Assembly: GCF_000172975.1 (NCBI RefSeq)
Contig: NZ_ABTR02000001.1
Span: 1,216,501-1,280,500, forward strand
Direction: 5' to 3'
DNA from: Dethiosulfovibrio peptidovorans DSM 11002
Lineage (GTDB): Bacteria; Synergistota; Synergistia; Synergistales; Dethiosulfovibrionaceae
DNA: 64,000 nucleotides
Under the pieces are notes generated by a model. The model worked only from the letters and a program-made list of their open reading frames with translations. It ran no database searches and was not told the origin of the DNA. Each line of letters starts with the position of its first letter. The first letter of the stretch is position 1. The position numbers and the translations under genes were made by a program. This document shows positions 43,264-51,958 of this stretch, one piece after another.

Positions 43264-43298
43264 GCACCTGACCGTGCGGTTTGCGCACGGTCAGGTGC
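43264..43298. promoter_or_regulatory. perfect 15-bp inverted repeat: enhancer site candidate and/or rpoN terminator
   Basis: GCACCTGACCGTGCG and its exact complement are separated by five bases. The centre lies about 150 bases upstream of the predicted sigma-54 start site, a typical distance for an NtrC-type activator site. It also lies about 40 bases past the rpoN stop, and on the minus strand is followed by GCTTTTC, so it may terminate the rpoN operon. Both roles are possible together. Confidence 0.55.
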
Positions 43299-43338
43299 TG
43301 TGGTCAGGTGGATTTGTCGCTGTTTGCTCCAGCCTGTC

Positions 43339-44514
43339 CTATCTTCGTCTCTGTCTATGCCATGTTATCGTCCTTCTCGGTACTCCCAGGTTTCGAGACA
43401 GCTCCGAGTCGGACATTCCCTTTCTACTCGCCTCCTCTATCCTCGACCTCAGCTGTGCTACCGACATGTCCGGACGGGATTTCAGAGGACGGCTGAAGAG
43501 ACGGTCCATAGGCACGGTTCCCACCGGGGTCACAGCCCAGGTGGTTGAGGCGATTCTCTGCACCGTGGAAACCGATCTATTCAGTTTTTCGGCCATCTCC
43601 GTCATGGTCATAGGATAAGGGGCCCCTTCCCGGGACATCAGGTAGTCTTTCTGTTTTTTCGCCACCTCGATGGCCAGGGATAGTTTGGATGCGTTCCTCC
43701 TGGCTATGGATTGGATTATGTGAAGTCCTCTGCCCTTCATGGATGTCACTCTGTCGTCCTCCCAGGTCAGAGGGGTCATGTATATCCTGGGGAGGTTCTC
43801 GGCCAGGACGACCGCAGGTCTGTCGGGGTCGGGATAGAGCTCCAGCTCTGGGATTACGACCTGTGCCGTCGTGCGGCGACCCGGGGCTGGGTCGAGGTGC
43901 GATAGTTCTTCCATGGCCCGGTCAAATCTGCTTCGACTCCATCCAAGCCTCTCCATAGCATCTTTGGGGTCTCCCTTTCCCAGCAGGTCCACCGCCATCT
44001 CAAGGATCTTCGCCCCGTCCGACTCTTCTTTTCCCGATCTGATCAGTTGCAGCGACAGACAATGGATCAGATCTCTTGCGAACAGTCCAGGGGGTTCTAC
44101 TATATCCCTGACTCTCTCCAGCAGGAGGTCGAGCCTCTCTGCGGTCAGCTCCAGCTGGTCGGCAATGGCCTCCTGGGTGTCGGTCAGGTAGCCTCTGTGA
44201 TCTAGGTAGCGGACCAGTTCATACGGCAGTGAGTCCCTTTCCTCCCGAAGGGGACGACACTGGGCCATCTGACGGATAAGGTTTTCCTCCAGGGACGGCT
44301 CTTCCGAGAGGTCGTCCAGTATACCCGATTCCTGCCACGATCGGGGAGGGTTCACCTCGTAGAGGGGGTTGTCGGCCAGTTCGCCTATAGCTGTGTCCAC
44401 TAGCTCCTGTACCGGCATGGTCAGTAGCCTGAGGTTTTGGATAAGGACGGGTAGGTGGAGCAGCTCGGTCCTTACCTGCTGGGTCAGTCTCGGCGAGGGG
44501 TCAATCCAGGCCAT
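43339..44514 (-). CDS. rpoN: RNA polymerase sigma-54 factor
   Basis: This 391-residue protein has the region I start (PRLTQQVRTELLHLPVLIQN, about 8-27). An acidic region follows (SEEPSLEENLI), then the core-binding domain (about 80-210) and the DNA-binding part with a helix-turn-helix (YPMTMTEMAEKLNRSVSTVQR near 302-322). The RpoN box reads PRRTITWHR near the C terminus, against the usual ARRTVAKYR. It is shorter than the roughly 480 residues of enterobacterial RpoN, mainly in region II. Its start overlaps the NtrC-type gene by 14 bases, so sigma factor and activator are made together. Confidence 0.93.
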   Translation of the reverse strand: MAWIDPSPRLTQQVRTELLHLPVLIQNLRLLTMPVQELVDTAIGELADNPLYEVNPPRSWQESGILDDLSEEPSLEENLIRQMAQCRPLREERDSLPYELVRYLDHRGYLTDTQEAIADQLELTAERLDLLLERVRDIVEPPGLFARDLIHCLSLQLIRSGKEESDGAKILEMAVDLLGKGDPKDAMERLGWSRSRFDRAMEELSHLDPAPGRRTTAQVVIPELELYPDPDRPAVVLAENLPRIYMTPLTWEDDRVTSMKGRGLHIIQSIARRNASKLSLAIEVAKKQKDYLMSREGAPYPMTMTEMAEKLNRSVSTVQRIASTTWAVTPVGTVPMDRLFSRPLKSRPDMSVAQLRSRIEEASRKGMSDSELSRNLGVPRRTITWHRQRRR

Positions 44515-45856
44515 GTTTCTGAAGTCGCCTCAAAAGGGCGTATCGAGACAGTCCCAGAGAGGAGGCCGCCCTGGTCCTGTTGCCCCCCGAGTCGGACAGC
44601 GCCTGTGTCAGAAGCTCTTTTTCAAAGTCGTCCAGCTGTCGTTGAAGGGGCCTGCCGTCGGTCTCGTGCCTCGATTCGGACTCCCTGTCGGTGGGCATGG
44701 CGTCCAGCATCTCCTGGGGAAGGTCCTTCAGAGATATGGTGCGGTCCCTCTGGTCCTTTAGTATGAAGAGACGCTCCACCAGGTTCTTGAGCTCCCTGAC
44801 GTTTCCGGGCCATCTGTAGGACAGAAAGACTTCCTCCACGTCGGAGGAGGGAATCAGAGGCGGCCGCCCGAGTCTGTCGCTGTACAGAACTATGAAGTGT
44901 TCCAGGAGTTCCAGAGCGTCTCTGCCTCGTTCCCTCAGAGGGGGGAGCTCTATGGGGAGCATGGCTATCCTATAGTACAGGTCTTTTCTGAAGGCTCCGG
45001 AGGATATCCTGTCCTCCAGGTTTGCGCAGGTGGCGCATACCACCCTCAGGGATACCTGGATTTCCCTGGAGGATCCCAGAGGCCTGAGGGACCGAGAGTC
45101 CAGAAAGCGAAGCATCTTGCTCTGGAGAGAGGTCGGCATGTCTCCTATTTCGTCCAGAAAGAGGGTGCCTCCGTCGGCCAGCTCCACTAGTCCTCTCTTG
45201 TCGGTGGAAGCCCCGGTGTAGGCTCCTTTTCTAGACCCGAACAGTTCGGCTTCCAGAAGACTTTCCGGTATGGCGGCGCAGTTTATGGCGACGAACTCGC
45301 CGGAGCTTCCCGAGGCGCCGTGGATCATCCTGGCCACGACCTCCTTCCCAGTGCCGCTTTCTCCCCTTATCAGGACGTTGACGTCTTCGTGTCTCGAGAC
45401 TTTTTCGACGAAGCCTCCTATCTCTTTTACCGCCCGGGACGAGCCTATCAGGGAGACCGCCCGGGACGTCTCCATTCGGGAGACCCGTCTGGCAAGGGCT
45501 ATTGCCTCCGACGCCCTTTGGGCCATGTTCATGGCTGCCTCCAGAGGGAAGGGCTTGTCCAGATAGTTGAAGGCCCCCTCCCTTATAGCTCGTACCACCA
45601 GGGCCGAGTCGCCGAAAGCTGTCATAACTATCACCTTGGCCTCCGGAGACGCTTGAAGTATGTGGGGAAGTCCCTTGAGACCGTCTCCGTCGTCGAGCCT
45701 GACGTCGAGGAAGACTATCTCCGGGGATTCCTGATCCATCATCGAGTTCAGCCCCTTGAGCCCCGATGCGGTGCGGGACTCGTAGCCCCTTCTCTCGAAG
45801 GCGGTTTTGAGCCCTTGAGCCAAGGCTCTTTCGTCCTCTATTATCCAGACTTTCAT
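44501..45856 (-). CDS. sigma-54-dependent response regulator (NtrC family)
   Basis: This 451-residue regulator has a receiver domain with phospho-acceptor D51 and K101. The AAA+ domain has Walker A GESGTGKE (165-172), the sigma-54 contact loop GAYTGA (211-216; Tyr in place of the common Phe), and Walker B LFLDE (232-236). A Fis-type helix-turn-helix sits at the C terminus (about 425-450). It should be phosphorylated by the kinase encoded immediately upstream (overlap of four bases). Likely targets are the NRAMP/pxp operon or the symporter of its own operon. Confidence 0.93.
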   Translation of the reverse strand: MKVWIIEDERALAQGLKTAFERRGYESRTASGLKGLNSMMDQESPEIVFLDVRLDDGDGLKGLPHILQASPEAKVIVMTAFGDSALVVRAIREGAFNYLDKPFPLEAAMNMAQRASEAIALARRVSRMETSRAVSLIGSSRAVKEIGGFVEKVSRHEDVNVLIRGESGTGKEVVARMIHGASGSSGEFVAINCAAIPESLLEAELFGSRKGAYTGASTDKRGLVELADGGTLFLDEIGDMPTSLQSKMLRFLDSRSLRPLGSSREIQVSLRVVCATCANLEDRISSGAFRKDLYYRIAMLPIELPPLRERGRDALELLEHFIVLYSDRLGRPPLIPSSDVEEVFLSYRWPGNVRELKNLVERLFILKDQRDRTISLKDLPQEMLDAMPTDRESESRHETDGRPLQRQLDDFEKELLTQALSDSGGNRTRAASSLGLSRYALLRRLQKHGLD

Positions 45857-47106
45857 ATTTTATCCTCCTCGTTGTCCTTGCCGGCCGGACCGGGGAACCA
45901 GAGATCCAGTCTGGTGCCATCGGGGGATGTGTCCAGGTCCATGGTCCCTCGATGGTCCTCCACTATCCTGTAGACGACCGATAGGCCGAGCCCGGTGCCG
46001 TCCGGTTTCGAAGTCACGAAGGGGTCGAAGATCCTTTCTGCCACACGGTCCGGCACGCCGCCGCCGGTATCCTGGACGGACATAGACGTTCCGTCGCTGG
46101 ATCTACGGCATGAAACGTACAGATCTCCCTCTCCGTCCATGGCCTCTATGCCGTTCAACACAAGGTTCAACAGCAGCTGCTGCATCTGCCCTCTGTCTCC
46201 CCAAAGCACGGTGCCGTCGTCCACCGTTTCGTGCCAGCCGATGGATTTTCGGGAGAGTCGGACCCTCACCATACTGTGGCACCAACGGAAAAGCTCCCTG
46301 GGGTCTATCGGGCCCGGTACGGTCGGGGTAGGCCTGGCGAAGGATAGCAGCTGTGTCACCACACGGTTGAGCCTGTCCAGCTCCGAGCTGAGGACCTGTA
46401 GGGATTCTTCGTCCTCCGTCTCTCCGCTTCTTGCACCGCTCAACAGGTCCAGGTGGATCCTCATGGCAGCCAGGGGGTTCTTTATCTCGTGGGATACCCC
46501 GGCCACAACCTGTCCCAGGGCGGCCAGCCTCTCCATCCTGGAGATCCGACGCTCCAGGCTCTGCCTTTCCCTCAGGCCTCTGACCATTGCGTTGAACGCG
46601 TCCTGAAGTATCTCCAGTTCGTGGGATCCGGATCTCTCGACGGGGAGATCCGATAGATCCCCTCTGCCGACCTTGGCGCAACCCCAAGCCAGCCTCTTGA
46701 GGGGCCTCGTCAGCCAGTAGGCCAGAAATACGGCCATCTCCGCCGAGAGGAGCAGACATATCATTCCCGCCACCAGAAGGTGTCGTCGTCTGTGCAGTAT
46801 GGCGGTCAGGAGCTGTTTGCCGTTAAGGCTCACCTTCCAGCTCGCTCCGTCGGAGGTGGTCACGGAGGTGCCGTCTCCTTCGGAGGTTATTCGCCAGGCC
46901 TCTCCTTCTCTGTCTATGATCTCCATGACCTGTCGGGACGTCAGATCGCTCGATCGACTGGACAGCTCGTCTATCTTTCCCTGTTCGGACATGTAGGTTT
47001 CGTGAAAATCTATGGAGAGAGACATGGCTATCAGGACGACTGTGAGGCAGAAGGTCAGACCCGTTACGACTGCCTTTATCCTGGTCTCCAGATCGGGGCC
47101 TATCAT
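45853..47106 (-). CDS. sensor histidine kinase
   Basis: This kinase of about 417 residues has membrane segments at about 11-31 and 109-131 flanking a periplasmic sensor of about 75 residues. HAMP follows, then the dimerisation helix with phospho-acceptor H206 (in GVSHEIKNP). The ATP-binding domain has NLVLNGIEAM, DTGGGVP and GTGLGLSVV. The ATG at 47106 overlaps the stop of the symporter gene (ATGA), so it is coupled to it. Kinase, regulator, RpoN and symporter appear to be one operon, suggesting that the kinase senses the transported solute or its transport. Confidence 0.92.
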   Translation of the reverse strand: MIGPDLETRIKAVVTGLTFCLTVVLIAMSLSIDFHETYMSEQGKIDELSSRSSDLTSRQVMEIIDREGEAWRITSEGDGTSVTTSDGASWKVSLNGKQLLTAILHRRRHLLVAGMICLLLSAEMAVFLAYWLTRPLKRLAWGCAKVGRGDLSDLPVERSGSHELEILQDAFNAMVRGLRERQSLERRISRMERLAALGQVVAGVSHEIKNPLAAMRIHLDLLSGARSGETEDEESLQVLSSELDRLNRVVTQLLSFARPTPTVPGPIDPRELFRWCHSMVRVRLSRKSIGWHETVDDGTVLWGDRGQMQQLLLNLVLNGIEAMDGEGDLYVSCRRSSDGTSMSVQDTGGGVPDRVAERIFDPFVTSKPDGTGLGLSVVYRIVEDHRGTMDLDTSPDGTRLDLWFPGPAGKDNEEDKI

Positions 47107-48494
47107 TGTCTGGCTCCCAGGATCCACCATAGGATTCCCTCTATCAAGAGGGACGGAAGCATCGCCGTCTCGGGGGACATTCCGGAAAACCATACCAGGA
47201 GGTTGTAGACGATCAGGGCGGTGGACATGGCTCCGAACAGTCCTCCTCTGGCCTTAGTTCTGGGAAGGTACAGGGGAAGCAGAAAGCACAGTGCCACCAT
47301 GCTCCAGCTGTAGCGACCGAGTTGAAGTATCCCCGGAAGGGGCATATAGCTGAGAAACAGCGTCACGGTGGCTATTATAGCCACCGCTATCCTGTTCTTG
47401 AAGAGAAAACCGTCCTCTTCCAGGGGGTCTTTGGACGGTATGCGCCCCTCTCCCTGAAGGTCATAACAGAAAGAGCAAGCGGCAAGCAGCAGCTGGGAGT
47501 TGGCGGTGCTGACGGCGGCGGCGAGGACTCCCACCATCAACAGAGCCAGAGGAAGGGGCGAAAGGCCTGCCTCCATAAGACGGGAGAACAGTACCTCCTG
47601 AAATCCTCCGGTTACGAAGGGGTAAAGGGCCTTGGCTCCCAGCCCCAGGGCGGTGAGGCAGATGTAGATCCAGGACACGGTTAGAGAGGTTATCGCCAGG
47701 GTCAGCCAGGCGGTCCATCTGTCTTTGCAGGATATTATCCTTATGCAGTACTGAGGGTTGGCCGCCACCCCCAGTCCCCAACCCAGGGCCATCGTCATGG
47801 AGGCCAATATCCCCTCCTTCGGCCAGGGCTGGAGCAGCTCTGGCCTGAGGTCTAGCAGTCTCTCGTGTATGGAGGGAAAGCCTCCGGTCTGAGATGTTAT
47901 GCTCCAGGCCGCCACCGTGACGGAGAGCACTATTACCATGAGATTGAGGCCGTCGCTTCTTACAACCGACGGAAGGCCTCCAAAGGTGGTGTAGAGAACG
48001 AAGAGGTAGACCAGGATAGAGGCCATGAAGCCCTCTATGTCCAGCATGGATCCGACGATGGCTCCGAAGGCTCTAAACTGTATTATCAGATAGACCGTGT
48101 AGACCACCAGAAGACAGAGGGCCGACAGGGATCGGAGCCTGTCGTCCGAGTAACGCTCTTCCAGCCACTGAGGAAGGGACAGGGCCCGGCTCTTTCTCAG
48201 CCTTATCACCGCCAGAGGGAGCAGGGGAAGGCCCAGCATCCACCCTATGACCGATCCTGTGAATGCGGCGTATCCCTCCTGATACAGCAGCACCGTGTAG
48301 CCCAACAGTGACGCTGCGCTCATCCAGGTGGCTCCGAAGGTGCCCACAGAGGGCCAAAGGGCTATTTCTCTGCCTCCCAGGTAGAAGGATCGTCTAGTCT
48401 CGTTCCACTGGAAGGCTCGACCGGCCAGCAGGATGAGTGCCATTCCATAGCCTCCGAAGGCCACCAGCCGGTACAGAAGGGATTGCAGGGTCAT
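47103..48494 (-). CDS. sodium:solute symporter (SSS family) linked to a two-component system
   Basis: This protein of about 463 residues has about 13 hydrophobic segments and the SSS pattern (FYLGGREIALWPSVGTFGAT near 34-53, where the GG(R)xxxxW motif is typical). The start at 48494 overlaps the stop of the 38-codon upstream gene (ATGA). The open frame that continues upstream comes from the repeat element and is not coding. Its position beside a kinase and a sigma-54 regulator suggests regulated uptake of an organic acid or amino acid; the substrate is unknown. Confidence 0.87.
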   Translation of the reverse strand: MTLQSLLYRLVAFGGYGMALILLAGRAFQWNETRRSFYLGGREIALWPSVGTFGATWMSAASLLGYTVLLYQEGYAAFTGSVIGWMLGLPLLPLAVIRLRKSRALSLPQWLEERYSDDRLRSLSALCLLVVYTVYLIIQFRAFGAIVGSMLDIEGFMASILVYLFVLYTTFGGLPSVVRSDGLNLMVIVLSVTVAAWSITSQTGGFPSIHERLLDLRPELLQPWPKEGILASMTMALGWGLGVAANPQYCIRIISCKDRWTAWLTLAITSLTVSWIYICLTALGLGAKALYPFVTGGFQEVLFSRLMEAGLSPLPLALLMVGVLAAAVSTANSQLLLAACSFCYDLQGEGRIPSKDPLEEDGFLFKNRIAVAIIATVTLFLSYMPLPGILQLGRYSWSMVALCFLLPLYLPRTKARGGLFGAMSTALIVYNLLVWFSGMSPETAMLPSLLIEGILWWILGARQ

Positions 48495-48607
48495 CTCCCG
48501 TTTCTCCTGCGGCAATAGAGGTAGATCCAGGGTAGAGCTGCGAGGACCGCGAAGGCCCCCCATACCAGTAGATAGGGGCGACGGGACAGTGTCTGAGCGA
48601 AGAACAT
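48491..48607 (-). CDS. 38-residue single-span membrane protein, probable symporter small subunit
   Basis: An ATG at 48607 is preceded by GAGGAGGG at good spacing. The frame runs 38 codons and ends in TGA, overlapping the symporter ATG in an ATGA junction. The peptide has a basic N-terminal stretch (LSRRPY), one hydrophobic segment of about 18 residues (14-31), and a basic tail (CRRRNGR). Size, position and tight coupling mirror the 64-codon protein before the other sodium symporter at 33.8 kb. Confidence 0.65.
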   Translation of the reverse strand: MFFAQTLSRRPYLLVWGAFAVLAALPWIYLYCRRRNGR

Positions 48608-48653
48608 GGGCAGTTTCCCTCCTCTTCGGTAGTCCTGTCACTTTATCACAAGT

Positions 48654-48860
48654 CCTCGGCGAGGAGTCCGACGGGGCCCTGTCTCGCCCGAGCGTATTTT
48701 CGACCTGCCTGTTCCGAACGGACCGCCTCGGAGGGCACGTCCTGTGCCCCCTCGGCTTGGGGCGACGTCCTGTCGCCCCATCCATTTTACACGACGGCAG
48801 GTCGAAAATACGGGTTCGTCGGCCTCCTCACCGAGGAGGCTTGGATATGATTTTTTAGAG
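48654..48860 (+). repeat. structured dispersed repeat, copy 3
   Basis: Same orientation as copies 1 and 2, with the 52-nt core (48725-48776) identical. The second stem (CGTATTTTCGACC...GGTCGAAAATACG) is perfect. The outer stem (48654-48673 with 48817-48836) pairs at 18 of 20 positions although its sequence differs substantially from copies 1 and 2. The terminal GGGCATCTCTAAAAAC-type repeats are largely lost; only TTTTTTAGAGG near 48851-48861 recalls the right end. It lies between the symporter operon and the S9 peptidase gene. Confidence 0.85.
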
Positions 48861-48880
48861 GTTCTCTATCGTTGCCCTTT

Positions 48881-50773
48881 TTACTCCAGCTCGAGGTGTT
48901 CCGTCAGGAATTTCTCCATGGCCCGATAGAAGTCGAAGCGGTTTTCCTGGTTGTGAAAGCCGTGCCCTTCGTCGTCCTTCACCATGTACTGTACCGTGAC
49001 GCCCCTCTTCTTCATCGCCTCCACCATCTGGTCCGATTCGGCCTTTTTTACCCTGGGGTCGTTGGCTCCCTGAGCTATGAAGAGGGGTGCCTTTATCTTG
49101 TCGGCGTGGAAGACCGGGGATACCTCCCTGAACAGCTCTGCGTCCTTTTCCGGATGTCCTATGGTCTCGTACATCTTCTGCCTGGCGAGCTCCCAGTATG
49201 GAGGTATGGACTCCAGAAGGGTGAAGAGGTTGGCGACCCCGACGTAGTCTATGCCGCAGCGGTACAGGTCGGGGGTCCGTATCAGCCCCATGAGGGTGGC
49301 GTATCCTCCGTAGGAGGCCCCATATATGGCGATCCTGTCGGGATCGGCTATCCCTCGATCTACGAGCCATTTTACCCCGGCGGTTATATCGTCCTGTTGC
49401 TTTCTTCCCCACTGTTTGAAGCCCGCCATCCAGAACTTCTTGCCGTATCCGGTGGATATCCGGTAGTTTACCTGGAGCACCGCCACCCCTCGGTTAGCCA
49501 GAAACTGCACCTCCGGGTTGTATCCCCAGGTGTCCCGGACCTCCGGTCCGCCGTGGGGGTTGACCACCACGGGAAGCCCCTTCTCCGGCAGTCCCACCGG
49601 CAGGGTGAGGTAGCCCTGTATGGTGAGGCCGTCCTCGGTCTCGTAGCTGATCGGTTTCATCGGAGCCATCTGTTTTTCGTCTATCCATGGGTACAGGTCC
49701 GCCACAAGCTCGAACTTTTCCGGGTTGTCCAGGTCATGGTAGTAGAGCCTTCCTGGCATCCTATCGCTTGCCACGGCTATTATCATCTTTCTCTCGTCTT
49801 TGCTCATGCTGGAGATTCCCACCGAGTAGTCGGGAAAGCGCTTCTTCAGTCTGTCGAATAGTCTCTCCGTCTCTTCGTCGAAGAAGTGGCGTTGCCTTTT
49901 GTCGGTGTAGTAGGAAACTCCCAGCAGTTTCTTTTTGGCTCTGGACCAGATTATTCCCGAGAGGTCCACGTCGTCTCTCTCGTAGAGCATGTCCTCGAAG
50001 TTTCCGCTTTTCGGGTCGAATAGGTATAGGGCGGTTGTGTCCCTGTCCAGGTTGGACATGACGTAGAGTTTTTCGTCGTCTCCGGTGAAGCCCGCCGGTA
50101 TCACCGAGTCGGTGAAGTCGGTGGAGAATATGGGACGGAAGGGTTGTCCTTCGTCGTCCCTGTAGAGGATGGTCCTCTTCAGTCCCTCCATGGCGTAGGC
50201 TATGCGGATCCTTCCTCTATGGTCCGTCATCCATCCTCCTACCGTGCCGGGGTTTTCCGCGACCATCTCCATCTCACCGGATAGGACGTTTACCTTGTAG
50301 ACGTCGAAGAACCTGAGGTCCCGGCGGTTCATCTCTATCAGGACGTGGGTGTCGTCGTCCTCCAGGTCGTCCAGAAGGCTCGCCCTGACTCCATCGAAGG
50401 GGGTCAGGTCCCTAACGTCCGATCCGTCCGTCGACAGTGAGTAGACGTGGTAGTTTTCGTCGCCTCCCTTGTCCTGAAGGTAGACCAGGGTGTCGTCGTT
50501 TACCCAGGTGTAGGCCCGGATGTCCCTCTCCGTGGAGGACGTTATCCTTTTTGCCTCGCCTCCGACCGGGGCGACGTGTATGTTGAGCCTGTCCTTCCAG
50601 GGCTGGAGAAACGAGTAACTCTTCCCGTCGGGAGAAAGGCGGTAGGCGGTCTTGGTGGGAAGCCTGAAGAAGTCCTCCACCGGAATTCTGGGCGGCCGTC
50701 CCTCGGCCCATAGAGGAGAGGTAATAAGAATGGCCGCCGTGGATGCCAGAGCCATGACGATAGATGCTTTCAA
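48881..50773 (-). CDS. S9-family prolyl oligopeptidase-type serine peptidase, exported
   Basis: This peptidase of about 630 residues has an N-terminal signal peptide (about 1-23). A beta-propeller region (about 30-360) and a C-terminal alpha/beta-hydrolase domain follow. The catalytic triad is visible: Ser near 486 in GASYGGY, Asp near 572 in GANDPR, His near 604 in DEGHGF. A TTG at 50773 is chosen as start because AAGGAGGAT lies six bases ahead and the signal peptide then begins at once. It probably cleaves short peptides or removes N-terminal acyl-amino acids in the periplasm, supplying substrates for uptake systems. Confidence 0.9.
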   Translation of the reverse strand: MKASIVMALASTAAILITSPLWAEGRPPRIPVEDFFRLPTKTAYRLSPDGKSYSFLQPWKDRLNIHVAPVGGEAKRITSSTERDIRAYTWVNDDTLVYLQDKGGDENYHVYSLSTDGSDVRDLTPFDGVRASLLDDLEDDDTHVLIEMNRRDLRFFDVYKVNVLSGEMEMVAENPGTVGGWMTDHRGRIRIAYAMEGLKRTILYRDDEGQPFRPIFSTDFTDSVIPAGFTGDDEKLYVMSNLDRDTTALYLFDPKSGNFEDMLYERDDVDLSGIIWSRAKKKLLGVSYYTDKRQRHFFDEETERLFDRLKKRFPDYSVGISSMSKDERKMIIAVASDRMPGRLYYHDLDNPEKFELVADLYPWIDEKQMAPMKPISYETEDGLTIQGYLTLPVGLPEKGLPVVVNPHGGPEVRDTWGYNPEVQFLANRGVAVLQVNYRISTGYGKKFWMAGFKQWGRKQQDDITAGVKWLVDRGIADPDRIAIYGASYGGYATLMGLIRTPDLYRCGIDYVGVANLFTLLESIPPYWELARQKMYETIGHPEKDAELFREVSPVFHADKIKAPLFIAQGANDPRVKKAESDQMVEAMKKRGVTVQYMVKDDEGHGFHNQENRFDFYRAMEKFLTEHLELE

Positions 50774-50890
50774 TGTGGTATCCTCCTTATGTAGAGTCTG
50801 TTTTTCCTCGCCATTATATGCCATGTCGTTTTCACAGGCTCCCGTGAAATTGCCTATTTCGATCTATTCCTGCCGAAGAGGAGGTGTGTC

Positions 50891-51958
50891 ATGAAAAAGG
50901 GCCTTTGGATATCGATCGCCGGAGTTGTCGCGATCTTGGGTATTTTGTTCTATAAACTGTCGACCCCCGTTGTGATCGTAGGCGTGGCGGTCAACGAAGA
51001 GGTCGCTTTTTCCGCCCCGGAAGGAGCGATGCTATCGGTTATCAAAAGCTACGTTCTCTGGCACAACTCCTCGAGAGGCGACTCCTACCGTCTTCAGGTA
51101 GAGGTCGCTACCTTTGGCGACGACGTCGCTGAGGCGGTTAAGGAACTATCCAGAAGAGGCGCCGCCGTGGTGGTGGGGTTCCCTCTTTCTTGGGAGGCCA
51201 TTGCGGCTGCGGAGGCGGCGGAGAGGCTCGAGATCCCGGTGATATCCCCTTCCGCTTCATCTTCTGCCATGTCCGGTAGGGACGATTGGTTCTTCAGGAT
51301 GATCACCGATGCCGATAGGGAAGTAAAGGCCTTGGCCAGGCTGATGTCCTTCTTGAACCTAGAGGGACCTATCGTCTACAGATCTCCCTACAACGATGCC
51401 TACGTGAACAGCCTCTTGGAAGATATGAGGAGGCTATCCGATTCGATTCCCTCCGGTGTGGTTGTATATCCCGAGATGGCAGGAGATTCTTTGTCCGGGG
51501 ACGGGGTCGTCATAATAGCCGAGCCTTCCAGGAGCTACTGGATATTACAGGACGTATTGCTTCACTATCCTCCGGTGCCTATATTTCTCTCTCGATGGAG
51601 TCAGGTCTCCGATTTTCGGTACTTTTTCGACATCGTCGGGGCGGAATTCTATTTTTCATCGGTCTACGATCCGACCTCGATTCCGGAGGACGACTTCCTT
51701 CGATTCCTGCTGGATGAAAGAGAGGTGGATATGGGGGTTTTCTCCCGCTATACCGTAGCGGCCATGAAATATCTTTCCTCCGTTTTTGACGAAAATCCGA
51801 AGGCGAGGGGCGAAGAGCTTCGCTCTATGCTCGCTCGCCCCAGGACGGTGGATGGGCCCGGGTGGACCTTCAAACTGAATCGCTACGGCGACGTTGAGTC
51901 CGAGATCAGGGTCTACCGCTTCAAGAACGGTTCGGTGGAAGAGGTGATACTGCCTTGA
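50891..51958 (+). CDS. periplasmic binding-protein-like sensor subunit (type I fold)
   Basis: This 355-residue protein has an N-terminal hydrophobic segment (about 4-22), uncleaved or a signal. The rest resembles the leucine/branched-chain amino-acid binding fold (VVVGFPLSWEAIAAAEAAERLEIP then VISPSASS near 98-128, a typical hinge segment). No ABC permease genes are adjacent. Its TGA stop overlaps the TTG start of the HD-GYP gene (TTGA), so it is probably the ligand-binding partner of that membrane sensor. The ligand is unknown. Confidence 0.75.
   Translation: MKKGLWISIAGVVAILGILFYKLSTPVVIVGVAVNEEVAFSAPEGAMLSVIKSYVLWHNSSRGDSYRLQVEVATFGDDVAEAVKELSRRGAAVVVGFPLSWEAIAAAEAAERLEIPVISPSASSSAMSGRDDWFFRMITDADREVKALARLMSFLNLEGPIVYRSPYNDAYVNSLLEDMRRLSDSIPSGVVVYPEMAGDSLSGDGVVIIAEPSRSYWILQDVLLHYPPVPIFLSRWSQVSDFRYFFDIVGAEFYFSSVYDPTSIPEDDFLRFLLDEREVDMGVFSRYTVAAMKYLSSVFDENPKARGEELRSMLARPRTVDGPGWTFKLNRYGDVESEIRVYRFKNGSVEEVILP

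Noticed and set aside
48494-48785. N-terminal extension of the symporter frame back into repeat copy 3
   Set aside because: The extension would translate the repeat core and overlap the 38-codon gene in another frame. The ATG at 48494 gives a proper first membrane segment and an ATGA junction.
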